Positions 17,295 through 27,341 of a stretch of DNA of 64,000 nucleotides are shown here, one piece after another. Source of the stretch: JBBQVS01 sp963792705 (lineage in GTDB: Bacteria; Chloroflexota; Ktedonobacteria; Ktedonobacterales; Ktedonobacteraceae). The notes beneath the pieces were generated by a model. It was not told where the DNA came from and did not search any database. It saw only the letters and a program-made list of their open reading frames with translations. Location of the stretch: the NCBI GenBank assembly GCA_963792705.1, contig CAWBXD010000015.1, forward strand, positions 1 to 64,000, written 5' to 3'. The position numbers and the translations under genes are program-made. How positions within the stretch are numbered: position 1 is the stretch's first letter; every line of letters starts with the position of its first letter.

Positions 17295-18395
17295 TTACTG
17301 GTGAAATGCAATACCGTTAAAGGCGTCACTACTTATATCACTCGCTTCGCTTGCTGCATCTGCGGCAAGTGCCCCATTCCCATCTGCAGTAGCAACTGCG
17401 GCAACCATTTCCGCATCACCAGCTGCCTCCCCAAGAACGGCTGCTTCGACCAGAGGAGCGGCGGCGGTAAAAGCCTTCATGGCCGTTTGAATGCCAGAAG
17501 TAATTCCCAGAACACCCGAAATGATGCCCAAGCCTAATGCGACACCGGCAAGGACCTTCTTCGTGATATTGGAACAGGACGAAAAGGCACAGATACTGCC
17601 TGTCACTGCTGAAGCGATGAAGAACACGCCGCTCGCTATACCCAGGATGACGGGGACCGGCAACACCTGCGGACGCTGGAGGCTCGCCACGACTGGATCA
17701 TTCGTGTTTGGGGTCGCGAATACGGATTGAGACAGTTGATTATAGAAGTGGCTGATATTTGAATCTCCACGCTGAAGGTCGCTACTTGCATTGAAACAGT
17801 CAACTTCTCCCGGAGATGCAGGAAGACCAGAAACACCCTCGAACTGATCCGTTCCGCTCCCCAGGCGACCATTGTCAACATTGGACGCATCAACTTCGCA
17901 ATCTGCTGCTTGGTACCCGGTATCCACTTGTGTCCCCGTGTAGCTTTCATACCCATGACTAAACCCTGAAGGGGGTGGCGCGAGATGCGGGCGGAGTACA
18001 TCCTCGTGTGAATAGGTATCAATGTGACCAACTCCAGGCATATTCACATTTACCCCTGTTTGAAGTTTCCCATACCCGTTGACATAGGTATCTTCGTTGC
18101 CAGAAAACTGACCATACCAATGCCACGTGCCATATCGGTCAACGGTGTATTCGTTCCATTTCCCGAAGTCAGAGTAGAGATTGTGGCTCGTCACATTGGA
18201 GTTATACGCTCCTCCCTCATATTGGGCCACATACTTCTGCCCAGCGATCACCATAGTGTAGTAGGGAGCGGAGGCAGCAGAGGCACTGCGAGTGTGTTGG
18301 AACAACGCCAGCGACACGCCAGTGAGACAGAGGCCCACGGTCAGCACAGTGATCATGAGACGTTGTGAGAGCAGTGACAGCAAACGTGTGTGCAT
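17295..18395 (-). CDS. Secreted/membrane-anchored hypothetical protein, paralogue of 360-1412
   Basis: The product has 366 residues from ATG 18395, which has AAAGGAG ten bases upstream; the open frame upstream (to 18593) lacks such a site. Residues about 8-38 form a signal peptide ending SASAAS. The middle (40-230) is rich in Tyr, Gly, Asn and Asp with paired cysteines and looks exported. Two hydrophobic helices (about 245-310, with KKVLAGVALGLGIISGVLG) precede an alanine-rich tail containing VLGEA. The arrangement matches the protein at 360-1412. No known domain is recognised. A cell-surface role is inferred from the signal peptide and helices only. Confidence 0.75.
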   Translation of the reverse strand: MHTRLLSLLSQRLMITVLTVGLCLTGVSLALFQHTRSASAASAPYYTMVIAGQKYVAQYEGGAYNSNVTSHNLYSDFGKWNEYTVDRYGTWHWYGQFSGNEDTYVNGYGKLQTGVNVNMPGVGHIDTYSHEDVLRPHLAPPPSGFSHGYESYTGTQVDTGYQAADCEVDASNVDNGRLGSGTDQFEGVSGLPASPGEVDCFNASSDLQRGDSNISHFYNQLSQSVFATPNTNDPVVASLQRPQVLPVPVILGIASGVFFIASAVTGSICAFSSCSNITKKVLAGVALGLGIISGVLGITSGIQTAMKAFTAAAPLVEAAVLGEAAGDAEMVAAVATADGNGALAADAASEASDISSDAFNGIAFHQ

Positions 18396-18678
18396 AGATA
18401 AAGATCTCCTTTGTTGTAGTAGCGGCTCCTGAGCCGCATGTAGTACACATACAGCACCTGCTCCAGTTCTGGAGAGAGACCACAGAGACGAGCATTGCAC
18501 GTCATCAGCCATCACGGATAAGGTCCGTTGGCCTGAGATGGCTGTGCAAGCAGGCGGAAGTGCTGCTGATAAGAGTATATGGTTGGCATCCATCCCTGTC
18601 TATGCCAACCAGAAGCCATCTCATAACCAAGTGAAGACCATGTGGCAACAGACCTCCACGTCTCTTCCCTCCTTGTGT

Positions 18679-19026
18679 TCAGGTGTCTTCAGTCATGCGG
18701 AGCCAGCGACGTACCGTTTCATGATGCACCTGCAAGGTACGCGCAACAGTACGGAGACTTTTCCCTTGCTCTACCAACCGTCGTGCCTGTTCCTGCATTG
18801 GTGAGGAATAAGCAGACACACCTCGTTTTGTGGAAGCATTGAACGTACGCTCACAGGTGTGGCACAGGTATCGTTGAGTCCCGCGCCGATCTCTTCCCCG
18901 CCTGATGATGTGCTGACTCTGACAGTAAAGGCACCAGAATTCTGACCTTGACCCGTTTTCCTTTCTTCGAGAGCAAAAGCATCTGCACCAGTGCTTTGTC
19001 TTTCTGAAGGATTTCGCCTCGCTCAT
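18679..19026 (-). CDS. InsA-like zinc-ribbon/helix-turn-helix protein
   Basis: The product has 115 residues. After a charged start it has a zinc ribbon of the IS1 InsA type (FWCLYCQSQHIIRRGRDRRG, then RYLCHTCERTFN), with two CxxC pairs, followed by a helix-turn-helix (EQARRLVEQGKSLRTVARTL, VHHETVRRWL). There is no catalytic domain. ATG 19026 is used, though a strong AAGGAGG lies 15 bases upstream in a different spacing, so the N-terminus may be longer or frameshifted. It is divergent from the STAND gene at 19322, whose C-terminus ends with the same two-part module. It may be a transposase-derived DNA-binding protein acting on the shared region. Confidence 0.7.
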   Translation of the reverse strand: MSEAKSFRKTKHWCRCFCSRRKENGSRSEFWCLYCQSQHIIRRGRDRRGTQRYLCHTCERTFNASTKRGVSAYSSPMQEQARRLVEQGKSLRTVARTLQVHHETVRRWLRMTEDT

Positions 19027-19321
19027 GTTCTTCGATGCTCACCTCCTTCAATAAGGTATAGGGAAACGATCAGTTTTGGAAACGCTTCCTTTCCATTCGC
19101 AAAAGGCGTATACACGTAGGAGCGTCCCTGCTATAATGCCATTCGTATACCCTCTTAGAACTATGGAGCGGCCAGAAATACAGCAATATTTGAACCCTTG
19201 CTTCTGGTTCCGAGGATGAGGTATGCGAGGAAGAAGTCTGCCCTGATGAGGTTGTGCTTGCGAGAAGGAATCCGTAACGCGAGTACGAAACAAGAACCTG
19301 ATGGTCAACGAAGGACAGCCG

Positions 19322-22180
19322 ATGACACCCAATATCACTCTACGCCGAGCACGAGAACGTCGAGGATGGTCCCAAGCTCATGTTGCTCGTGAACTTGGCA
19401 CGGATGCCCGAAATGTGAGTCGCTGGGAGCGCGGGAACACCAGCCCTTCCCCCTACTTTCGCGAACGGCTCTGTCAACTCTTTCAGCTCGATGCCGAGGC
19501 GTTGAGCCTGCTCATGCTCACGCCCACCGATCTCTCTTCACCTCTTGCACCCACAGAAACTGGCAAGGGACCCCTTCTTGATCCTGCACAACCGCCTCTT
19601 ACGCTGCCTCCCACTCATATTATTGGACGTGAGGTCTTCCTCGAGACGCTGTTTTCCACCTTAGAAAGGGGAACAACGCACACACTCTACGGACTCCCTG
19701 GCGTTGGGAAGACGACACTTGCACAACTGGTACGTCGGGACCCTCGGTGTCACGTGCTCTTTCCCGATGGTCTGCTCTGGATTAGTTTGGGTCCCACGCC
19801 AAATATTCAAAGCGAACTCCTTCGTCTTGCGACCGTACTTCAGGCACCAGAGAATGAACGGGCAAAAGTTCGTAGCACAGAGGCTCTTTCAGCTTATGTT
19901 CACGACTTGCTTGGCGCACGTCGTCTGCTCATCGTCATAGATGACGTCTGGAGTCTTGAGGCGTTGTTCCCTATGCTCGTTGGAGGAGCACATGCCGCGC
20001 ATATCGTAACGACCCGTCTGCCGGACGTTGCCTTCGCGCTACCCACAAGTACACCTCTCCTGGTTCCCGAACTCGATACCAAACAGAGTTACACCCTCCT
20101 GACCACCTTGGTCCCACAACTGACAGAGGAGACGACCGACTCAGTGCAGGTCCTCATTCACGCAATGGGTGGCCTACCCCTGACGCTGACATTGATGGGC
20201 CACTATCTCCGCACGCAAAGTATTGGAGGGCAAAAGCGGCGCATGCAGGTAGCCCTCACGCATTTGTCCCATCCATCCTCTCGCTTCCAACTCGCTGTTC
20301 CACAGCCGCCGTCACGACGATCCCTGTCGCTCACGTCAGTCATCCGTCTGAGTGATGAGCAGGTGTCGGCAGAGGCACAACAGGCCCTCCGTGCTCTCTC
20401 GGTCTTGCCTTCCAAACCAGAAAGTTTTTCGGAGGAGGCAGCACTCGCGGTGTGCGCACAAGGAGTTGAGGTGCTCGATCAGCTATTAGATGTCGGGCTG
20501 CTAGAAGGAGCGGGGGAGGGACGATATCGGATGCATCAGACGATTAGCGAGTATGGTGCATTGCATCGTCAAGATCAGCGCCCCCTACGGCGGCTGGTTG
20601 ACTATGCACTACACCATTGCCAGGAGCATGAATACGAGCTATCGCACCTGGCGCGAGAACACGCCAGTTTGTGTGCGGCTTTGGCGATCACGAGTCATCA
20701 AGGGTGGTTCTCCGAGCGTCTGCAGCTCTTGAAACGACTCCGACGCCTCTGGTTTGTCCAGTATCGCTATGAGGTGCTTGAAAAGGAATATACTCAGGCT
20801 CTCGAAGTCGCATCTCGTCAGAACCATATTCCTGGACGCTTGATGCTGCTTCATGACCTGGGACGGCTAGACATGGCGCGTGGCATGCTCCATGAGGCGG
20901 AGGCATTGATCTCTCAGGGACTGCTTCTGGCGCGACAGCATCCAGAATATCTGGAGGAGTATCTTGGGTTCCTTAATGGGTATGGATTAGTCAATTACGT
21001 GTTAGGAAGAGGAGAGCAGGCAGCGCAAGCATTGCAAGAAGGGCTGGCACTCGCGCAACGTGTGGAGAGCGACGAGGACATCTGCGTGTTCCTCAATGGC
21101 TTGGGCCAACTTGCCCAGCAACAGGGACACTTTCGACAGGCGATGCATGTGTATCAGCAAAGTCTCGTCGGGGCAAGGTGCCTCCAACGCAAGCGAGGTA
21201 TTTGTCTTGTCCTGCAAAACGTGGGGGAGTGCGCGGTGGCAGTGGGGCAGTGGGATGAAGCAGAGCAGTACTATCAGGAAGCCCTGGCCCTGGCTCATAT
21301 GGAGGGCTTTGAGGAGTATTATTGTAGGTCCTTCTATCTTTCAGGCATCCTCGCTCAGAGCCGTGGAGAGCAGGATCAGGCACAACTATTGCTGGAACAA
21401 GGACAGCTTCAGGCTCAGCGGGTGGGTGATAGAGCCCTTGAAGTCGATATCTTGCACCAACTCATCTTGCTTACTGTGCATAGTGGTGCGCTCACGCGAG
21501 CGGAACACCTCTTGAAGCAGGCGGCTATCATCGTTCAGACGATGGAAGAGGTCCCTATCAAAGGAAAACACGCATACGTACAAGGAGAACTTCTTCTGGC
21601 GCAACAGCAAGTCGAGCAGGCGGAACAGGCTTTTGAGCAAGCCCTTCCTCTTTTGGAGAGAGAGGAAGCATGGTCGGCCGAGGCCGCGTATGGGATGGCG
21701 CGCGCGAAAGCGGCACAAGGGAAGGAGGTAAAAGCAAGACACTGGGGGGAACAAAGTCTCGCACAGTTCACCGCTATGGAGCACTGGCGCGTTGCAGGAG
21801 TAAACCAGTGGCTGACAACACTTTCCCCACATCACGCGCCAGTGTTGGCGACTTCAGTGGGTCAAGAGCAACCTCAGCACTGTCCTCTCTGCGACCACAA
21901 GGGGAAGCTCTATAAGAAAGGCAAGACGAGGAAGGGAACACAACGTTATCAGTGTCGAGTGTGTGGTGGATCGTTTAGTCAACACTCTTTCTGGCAAGAG
22001 AAAGACCAGACGAAGCAAATATGTGCCTGGGAACTGGCTCATATGGGCCTCAGTCGGCGTGCTATTGCCCGTGAACTTGGTGTGCATCACAAAACGGTCA
22101 GTAGCTGGCTTGCTCTTACTCAGGAGCCATTGATGGGTCTTCCACAGGAAATTCCCCCTTCAAACAGCTCTCCACGTTGA
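19322..22180 (+). CDS. XRE-NB-ARC-TPR STAND protein with C-terminal InsA-like zinc-ribbon/HTH
   Basis: The product has 952 residues. Residues 5-60 are an XRE helix-turn-helix (RRARERRGWSQAHVARELG, VSRWERGN). An NB-ARC STAND ATPase follows with Walker A GLPGVGKTT at about 123-131, Walker B LLIVIDDVW at about 200-208 and GGLPLTL near 282. From about 450 to 840 are TPR helices. The last 100 residues hold a zinc ribbon (CPLCDHKG, CRVCGGSF) and a helix-turn-helix (GLSRRAIARELGVHHKTVSS), the DNA-binding part of IS1-type transposases. STAND proteins oligomerise upon signal. The fusion gives DNA-binding modules at both ends, which is unusual. ATG 19322 has AAGGA upstream and is preferred over 19301. 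Confidence 0.88.
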   Translation: MTPNITLRRARERRGWSQAHVARELGTDARNVSRWERGNTSPSPYFRERLCQLFQLDAEALSLLMLTPTDLSSPLAPTETGKGPLLDPAQPPLTLPPTHIIGREVFLETLFSTLERGTTHTLYGLPGVGKTTLAQLVRRDPRCHVLFPDGLLWISLGPTPNIQSELLRLATVLQAPENERAKVRSTEALSAYVHDLLGARRLLIVIDDVWSLEALFPMLVGGAHAAHIVTTRLPDVAFALPTSTPLLVPELDTKQSYTLLTTLVPQLTEETTDSVQVLIHAMGGLPLTLTLMGHYLRTQSIGGQKRRMQVALTHLSHPSSRFQLAVPQPPSRRSLSLTSVIRLSDEQVSAEAQQALRALSVLPSKPESFSEEAALAVCAQGVEVLDQLLDVGLLEGAGEGRYRMHQTISEYGALHRQDQRPLRRLVDYALHHCQEHEYELSHLAREHASLCAALAITSHQGWFSERLQLLKRLRRLWFVQYRYEVLEKEYTQALEVASRQNHIPGRLMLLHDLGRLDMARGMLHEAEALISQGLLLARQHPEYLEEYLGFLNGYGLVNYVLGRGEQAAQALQEGLALAQRVESDEDICVFLNGLGQLAQQQGHFRQAMHVYQQSLVGARCLQRKRGICLVLQNVGECAVAVGQWDEAEQYYQEALALAHMEGFEEYYCRSFYLSGILAQSRGEQDQAQLLLEQGQLQAQRVGDRALEVDILHQLILLTVHSGALTRAEHLLKQAAIIVQTMEEVPIKGKHAYVQGELLLAQQQVEQAEQAFEQALPLLEREEAWSAEAAYGMARAKAAQGKEVKARHWGEQSLAQFTAMEHWRVAGVNQWLTTLSPHHAPVLATSVGQEQPQHCPLCDHKGKLYKKGKTRKGTQRYQCRVCGGSFSQHSFWQEKDQTKQICAWELAHMGLSRRAIARELGVHHKTVSSWLALTQEPLMGLPQEIPPSNSSPR

Positions 22181-22916
22181 GACTCATGTAGAAGGGATCG
22201 CCATCTCCGACATTCTAAACTAGCCCGGAACCGCTGTTCATTGGTGTGCTCCATGGTAGATGCTGCAGGTCTGATGTGGAAGATGTACTATGAGACCTGC
22301 AGATTTGAAACTGCTTGTTCCCTCTATGGGAAGTTTCTAAAGGCAGTACGCAAGAAAAATGGGGCGAGGCATTGGATTGTTGTGTGCAATGTATGAGCAT
22401 TATGCACACAACAGTTTCTGGGATACTTACCCCTTCGTTTTCTGTGCGCCGTCGGAATAGATACATGTCCATTTTTCGGTCACAGGGAGAGCCAGGAACT
22501 GAGGATGTGACACTGCTACACCGTCACGAGGTAACTCGAAACGAGGGGACGCATCCATACGTGAGAGAGGAGGCCAGCCAATGCTCCACAAACCGACACT
22601 CGTCTCACAGCAAGGCGTCTACAAGGAAACGTTGCACTCTTTTGTAACGAAACGTGGTCGTTACACGGGTTGCAAAAAAGGGACGGCAGAGGGAGGCACA
22701 CGCGGCATCGAGATCGGAGGCGAGCGGGCTTTTCGCGCGGTCCGAAGCGGAGGGTCTTGGAGGCGGGTGGGAGGCTTGCACCAGAGACACGACAGGCCGA
22801 AGGCAGGGGGCAGCGTCGGTCGCGTCGGTGTGGAAAGCTACGCCACTCGCTGGAAAGACAAGCCTAGCGAGCCGGGGTCAACGCTGACCAGCTATGCATC
22901 CCCACCGCTTGCACTC
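22181..22916. other. Gene-free stretch with one hairpin
   Basis: No gene recognised. CTGCAGGTCT at 22263-22272 and its complement at 22293-22302 form a 10-bp stem with a 20-base loop, possibly terminating the STAND gene. Bases from about 22670 to 22880 are visibly G-rich and unlike the flanks. Long open frames here are opposite-strand echoes. Confidence 0.4.
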
Positions 22917-23447
22917 CTACCCTGCAATCCCTGCGGCCTCTGCCTCTGTAGGCGAGTCTTGCCCTTCAAACCCATGAGGACACTGCTCACAGCGCGTGAA
23001 GCCTTCACGCGTATGAAACACCCGGTAAAAATCCTGCTGTCCTGCGGCGTCAAGGGCTTTTGTCACCGCACGACTCTCATAGAGCCAATTGCCGCTCACC
23101 ACAGGAAGTTTTCCGCTTTCGCTCGCACGATCTGCCACCTTCATATCAATAGTATGCTGTTTCGCAACAACACGCAATGGGACCAGCGTTCGTGGGAACG
23201 ATTTGGCTTTGCTGGTGCGCTTCTTTTTCGTTCCCTGTTTGGTCGCCGAAGTCGTTTTTGCCCGTTTGGACGAAGCATATGCTGTCCTCCTTGGGGTGGC
23301 TGGAAGCGATGGCGGGACAGACGCATCGGGAACTGAAAGCTCCTTTGGCATCGGCACCTCTTGCATCGGCGGCTGCTCACGGGAGGTTAACGCATCCTGC
23401 TTGTCCTGAGGAGAGGACGACTCTTGTGGTGGTTGCTCTTGACCCAA
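22917..23447 (-). CDS. Hypothetical protein with Lys/Pro/Ser-rich N-terminus, possibly truncated
   Basis: The frame gives 176 residues from the TTG at 23447. The first half is disordered in look (PPQESSSPQDKQ, then SKRAKTTSATKQGTKKKR), the second half more regular (LPVVSGNWLYESRAVTKALD), and a CEQCPHGF pair of cysteines lies near the end. No family is recognised. There is no ribosome binding site before the TTG, and the frame continues open without a stop into the hairpin at 23451-23511. This suggests that the original 5' part was lost where the hairpin element now sits. Confidence 0.45.
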   Translation of the reverse strand: MGQEQPPQESSSPQDKQDALTSREQPPMQEVPMPKELSVPDASVPPSLPATPRRTAYASSKRAKTTSATKQGTKKKRTSKAKSFPRTLVPLRVVAKQHTIDMKVADRASESGKLPVVSGNWLYESRAVTKALDAAGQQDFYRVFHTREGFTRCEQCPHGFEGQDSPTEAEAAGIAG

Positions 23448-23450
23448 GAC

Positions 23451-23511
23451 GGGTTTTTTGCATATCCCCCCGAAATGGTGTGCTCGTTTCGGGGGATATG
23501 CAAAAACCCCC
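23451..23511. repeat. Hairpin repeat, copy 1
   Basis: Arms 23451-23475 and 23487-23511 pair as a nearly perfect stem (GGG-T6-GCATAT-C6-GAAA against its complement with small slips in the homopolymer runs). The same element, with longer and perfect arms, is at 34421-34485. It lies at the upstream edge of the leftward gene 22917-23447. Confidence 0.85.
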
Positions 23512-23583
23512 AGAATGGCTAGGTTCCTATTTCGACTTTCTGTTCCTGCTATGGGCTCTCCCCTAAAATCCTGAGATGGACAC

Positions 23584-26526
23584 TTATCTCTTTTCTTCTG
23601 TTGCTTCCTCTGACTGACTCAGCACAACGAGCACTTCATGCAGATGCTTACGGGTGTCAATAGTTCTGGGGTGATCTGCTCCAAGTACATTTTCACGGAT
23701 TAAGAGCGCACGTTGGTACAAGACAACTGCTTCCTGGGGCTTGCCTTGCATGTGTTGAAAACCTGCGAAATCATGCAGGACGCCCGCCGTTTCAAGATGC
23801 TCCGGTCCTACCTGCTGCTCAATGATGTGCAATGCCTGCACATAGAGCGGCGTGGCTTGCGCGTATTCCCCTTGTTGTGTGTATAGGTTCGCCAAGCCAT
23901 TGAGCGACTGAGCCACATCACGATGCTCTGACCCAAATAGCTGCTTGCGGATATGTAGTGCTCGCAGGGAAAGCGACTCCGCCTCAGTGAATTTGCCTTG
24001 CATACGATACAGAGCCGCCAGACCATTAAGCGAGTTAGCGACCAAAGAATGCTCTGGTCCCCACTGTTGCTCAGAAATGTGTAGTGCTCGCAGGGAAAGC
24101 GACTCCGCCTCTGCAAATTTCCTCTGCTCTCGGTAGAGGGCGGCCAGTCCATTCAGCGGATTGATCAGTTTACGATGCTCTCCTCCCAATTGCTGCTCAC
24201 GGAGGTGTAATGCTCGCACGTACAGCGGCTCCGCCTGAGCGTATTTCCCCTGCTGGCGGTAGAATAGAGCCAAGAGGAGTAAGGGATAGGCCACCATTGG
24301 GTGATCGACTCCTAACTGCTGTTCCCAGATGTGCAACGCTCGCAGGGAGAGCACTTCGACCTGGGTGTATTGCTCTTGCATTGATTCGTAGAGAACAGCC
24401 AGATCATTTAAAGACTCGGCTACCAGCAGATGCTCCGGCCCCAACCGCTGTTCACGGATGCGTAATGTCCGCTGATTGAGCGGTTCGGCGAGGGTATATT
24501 TCCCTTGATTCTGATACAGAGCAGCCAAACCGTTTAACGTTTCGGCCACCAGCAGATGTTCTGGCCCCAACTGTTGCTCGCGAATATGTAGTGCTTGCAC
24601 ATACAGTAGCTCGGCTTGCACGTATTTCTCCTGTACCCTATACAAACCTGCCAGATCATGTAAACATTCAGCGACATCAAGGTGATCGGTTCCTAGGTGC
24701 TGTTCACGGATGGCGAGAGCGCGTCGATGCAACAATTCAGCCTGACCATATTGTCCCTGCCAGTATAAAAGACGTGCTCGATTGTTCAGGCTCCGTGCGG
24801 TGCCAAGACGCTCCGGCTGCTCGATCTGCTCCCACAAGTGTAGTGCCTGCTGCGAGAGCGGCTCAGCGAGGGAATACAGTGCTCGTTCGCGCAGGTAGAC
24901 ACCAGTTCTATCCAATAGCTCTGCCGCATCGGGAAACAGCAACTGGTGTTCCTGGATCAGCTGGTTACATGAGTGTACCTGCTCTAGGAGGCGTTGGCAG
25001 GCTTGCCAAGTGGTGACCTCATGAGGCTCCTGCGGAAAGAGGGCATTCATGGCTCGCACCAGTCGCTCGGCCCACTGGCGTCGCTCCTTTAGTGAAAGGC
25101 TCTCTTGCTGCACCACCTGCACCAGGCGATGCAGGCTCAGCAGACGGTCCTCTGGCAGACGCTTGACCAAAGAAAAGGCCAGCAGAGTTTCCAACATCTG
25201 ATTGAAGCTGAATCGGTCTGCAACAGCCTGTTGTAGTGCAGGCGGCCAGTGTGATGCTCCCTCGATGAGCAGTTCTTCGGGGATACGGTCCGGAGCGAGA
25301 AAGGCGCACAAATGGAGTAGGTCGGCGGCAGCAGGGTTGGTCTGTTTGACGTGCTGCAAGGACAGCGACCAGGTGGTGGCAACCGGAGCAGGGTACTGCG
25401 TGGCTTGCCTTCCGCGCCGTGCAAGCAGGGTGTGACGATGCTGCTGATAGAGTTGGAGGTAGTCATGCAAACTGCATCGCGTCTCTTCGATGTAAGCCCC
25501 AGCCTGATCGAGAGCCAGCGGAAAGTGGGCCAAGGCCACAACCAGGTTGCCCGCTTCATTGATCTCGTCATCCGTGGCATCGTCAAAGCGTTGCGCTCGT
25601 CGCAGCACAAGTTCAATCCCCTCCAGCATCCCCATCGTGTCAACTTCGACCGATGAGGCGAGCCAACTCACCGCACTTGCCCGTGTGGTAAGCAGGATAC
25701 TTCCATTCCCCCGCAACGGGAGAAAGGGCTGGGCCATAGCTAGATCATCGGCGTTATCCAAGATGAGCAACCAGGGCTGTGGACACTGCTCCAACCAGCG
25801 CAGAACCTCTGCCACGAGCTTGCGCTGGTCCGTTTCTCCTCTGGAGGTAAAATGGGGCAGTACGTCTGCTAGGGCCGCGAAGCTCATCAGGAGAGCCTCC
25901 TCGCTAGAAGCCGTAATCCAGAAGACGTGGGTAACGTGGCCCTGTTCACGCACACGGTAGGCATATTCCACGGCAATCTGCGTCTTGCCGATGCCTCCCA
26001 GTCCTTTAATGACCTTCGCTTGCGTCAAGGCTGCACGGCGCATAGCTATCGGCTGACCCACCTTCGGAGGAGAGAGAGACTGCATCAACCCGTCGAGGAG
26101 TTCGTCACGCCCAGTAAAATGGGGGTTACGTGCAAAGGGGACAGTCCAGAGCGCACGTTCCTGGGAGAAGACGGGCTGCGGTTGCTCTGCCCCGACGTCC
26201 AGAGGAGAAGAAACCCATCGGCTCAGGAGTTCTTGCAGCCATGCTTCATTCAGGAGTACCTTCTGATGTGCCGCCTGCCAGAGTGCCCGAATCTCCTCGT
26301 CCTCGCGCCCGACGACAAAAGCCTGTTGCTGAACGCACAAGGCGATGAACCGCTTGAGATGGTCAGCTTTGGGATACGTCTGACCGATCTCCCACCCCCC
26401 CACTGCATGTCGAGAGATCTCTAGGTGTTCCGCCAGTCCTGCTTGGGTCAACCCGATGGCCGTCCGTAGTGTCAACATGAATTTCCCGAAGGCATAGTCC
26501 GGTTCGTTATACGATGATTGCTTCAT
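23584..26526 (-). CDS. XRE-NB-ARC-TPR STAND protein with kinesin-light-chain-type repeats
   Basis: The product has 980 residues; ATG 26526 has AAAGGAG upstream. A helix-turn-helix (FMLTLRTAIGLTQAGLAEHL, SRHAVGGWEIGQTYP) occupies residues 14-65. The NB-ARC ATPase has Walker A GLGGIGKTQ near 172 and Walker B LLILDNADD near 252. From about residue 600 to 960 there are about nine 42-residue tetratricopeptide repeats of the kinesin-light-chain type (LNGLAALYQNQGKYTLAEPL, then ALHIREQQLGPEHL). Such proteins are signal-dependent switches; some related STAND ATPases are antiviral sensors, others regulate secondary metabolism. No effector domain beyond the helix-turn-helix is seen, so a regulatory role is more likely. 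Confidence 0.9.
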   Translation of the reverse strand: MKQSSYNEPDYAFGKFMLTLRTAIGLTQAGLAEHLEISRHAVGGWEIGQTYPKADHLKRFIALCVQQQAFVVGREDEEIRALWQAAHQKVLLNEAWLQELLSRWVSSPLDVGAEQPQPVFSQERALWTVPFARNPHFTGRDELLDGLMQSLSPPKVGQPIAMRRAALTQAKVIKGLGGIGKTQIAVEYAYRVREQGHVTHVFWITASSEEALLMSFAALADVLPHFTSRGETDQRKLVAEVLRWLEQCPQPWLLILDNADDLAMAQPFLPLRGNGSILLTTRASAVSWLASSVEVDTMGMLEGIELVLRRAQRFDDATDDEINEAGNLVVALAHFPLALDQAGAYIEETRCSLHDYLQLYQQHRHTLLARRGRQATQYPAPVATTWSLSLQHVKQTNPAAADLLHLCAFLAPDRIPEELLIEGASHWPPALQQAVADRFSFNQMLETLLAFSLVKRLPEDRLLSLHRLVQVVQQESLSLKERRQWAERLVRAMNALFPQEPHEVTTWQACQRLLEQVHSCNQLIQEHQLLFPDAAELLDRTGVYLRERALYSLAEPLSQQALHLWEQIEQPERLGTARSLNNRARLLYWQGQYGQAELLHRRALAIREQHLGTDHLDVAECLHDLAGLYRVQEKYVQAELLYVQALHIREQQLGPEHLLVAETLNGLAALYQNQGKYTLAEPLNQRTLRIREQRLGPEHLLVAESLNDLAVLYESMQEQYTQVEVLSLRALHIWEQQLGVDHPMVAYPLLLLALFYRQQGKYAQAEPLYVRALHLREQQLGGEHRKLINPLNGLAALYREQRKFAEAESLSLRALHISEQQWGPEHSLVANSLNGLAALYRMQGKFTEAESLSLRALHIRKQLFGSEHRDVAQSLNGLANLYTQQGEYAQATPLYVQALHIIEQQVGPEHLETAGVLHDFAGFQHMQGKPQEAVVLYQRALLIRENVLGADHPRTIDTRKHLHEVLVVLSQSEEATEEKR

Positions 26527-27341
26527 GCGCCGTCTCCTTTGCACTCGATGCCCCCGCTTGAACACGATTTTGCAAGGCGATGAGAGGTGAGATGGCAATG
26601 CATGTACACTGTTTTCCCCATCATCATCAGGTAAACTCGTTTCTGTCGGGCGTGTGTCCCAGCCGGGTCAACACCTGTCGAGGGTACATGGAAGAAGCTG
26701 TCAAAGGAACTCCATGCACCCTCTTTTCAATTGTTCCGCGTCTTCCATACACCTGTCCGTATGGAGAGAAGAAGCTGTCAAAACAGGAAGAGAATGGCAA
26801 CTGATGAACAGTATTTCCTTCGCCACTCAACTTCTCCCGGTGTCCGTCATGTGTGTTCCAGTCGGATTACTCTCTGTTCAACAGTAGGTATACGGATGTG
26901 ACAATCAGGCGACTTCATACATCCCTCTCTCATAACGAAGCTTTTCACCCTCTATGATAGCAGATTTCGCAGACGAACGACCTGCCTCTTGCCCATGCGT
27001 CGTTGGAGCTTGACGTACAGTCAGGCTCGGATATGGAAGGTAATGGCAGGTGAAATGGCAATTGATGGAGAGTGCATTCTTCACGGCCTCCTTCTATACT
27101 TCTTGCAGTGGACGCGAAGTACTTCTGGGAAAGGTGAGTGAGGAAACCTCTTATACATGAAAAGACCTCATTTCACACATGCTTGCAGAACGCGTGAATA
27201 GGATCATTCTGTGTTGTGGCTTGGCCTTCTCGTCCCTGGCTTGAGTTGTCCATTTCAAGCAGGGAAGATGAGAGGAGACGACCCGCCATAAGGAAGAAAA
27301 CACAGCATTACATCACTCAAGGAAAAGAGAGGAGACATACG
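26527..27341. other. Gene-free stretch with dispersed repeats
   Basis: No gene recognised. Two repeat types are seen. A word of the form AAGG-ATG--AGGTGA-ATGGCAAT occurs at about 26575-26605 and 27035-27063 and again at 29599-29625 (see the repeat entry there). GAAGAAGCTGTCAAA occurs directly at about 26692 and 26769. Both may be regulatory, since they lie between the start of the leftward STAND gene and the start of the rightward transporter gene. Confidence 0.4.
27034..27117 (+). repeat. Upstream repeat, copy before the transporter gene
   Basis: This 84-base block matches 29598-29682 at roughly four bases in five by eye. The most conserved parts are AGGTGA-ATGG at the left and TCCTTCTATACTTCT-GCAGTGGACG-GAA at the right. 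The left part also occurs at about 26575-26605. Here it precedes the SLAC1/TDT gene by 225 bases. Confidence 0.6.

Noticed and set aside
22581..23336. 251-codon rightward open frame
   Set aside because: It overlaps the leftward frame 22917-23447, has no ribosome binding site and has a composition rich in Arg, Gly and Ser as expected from antisense of G-rich DNA.
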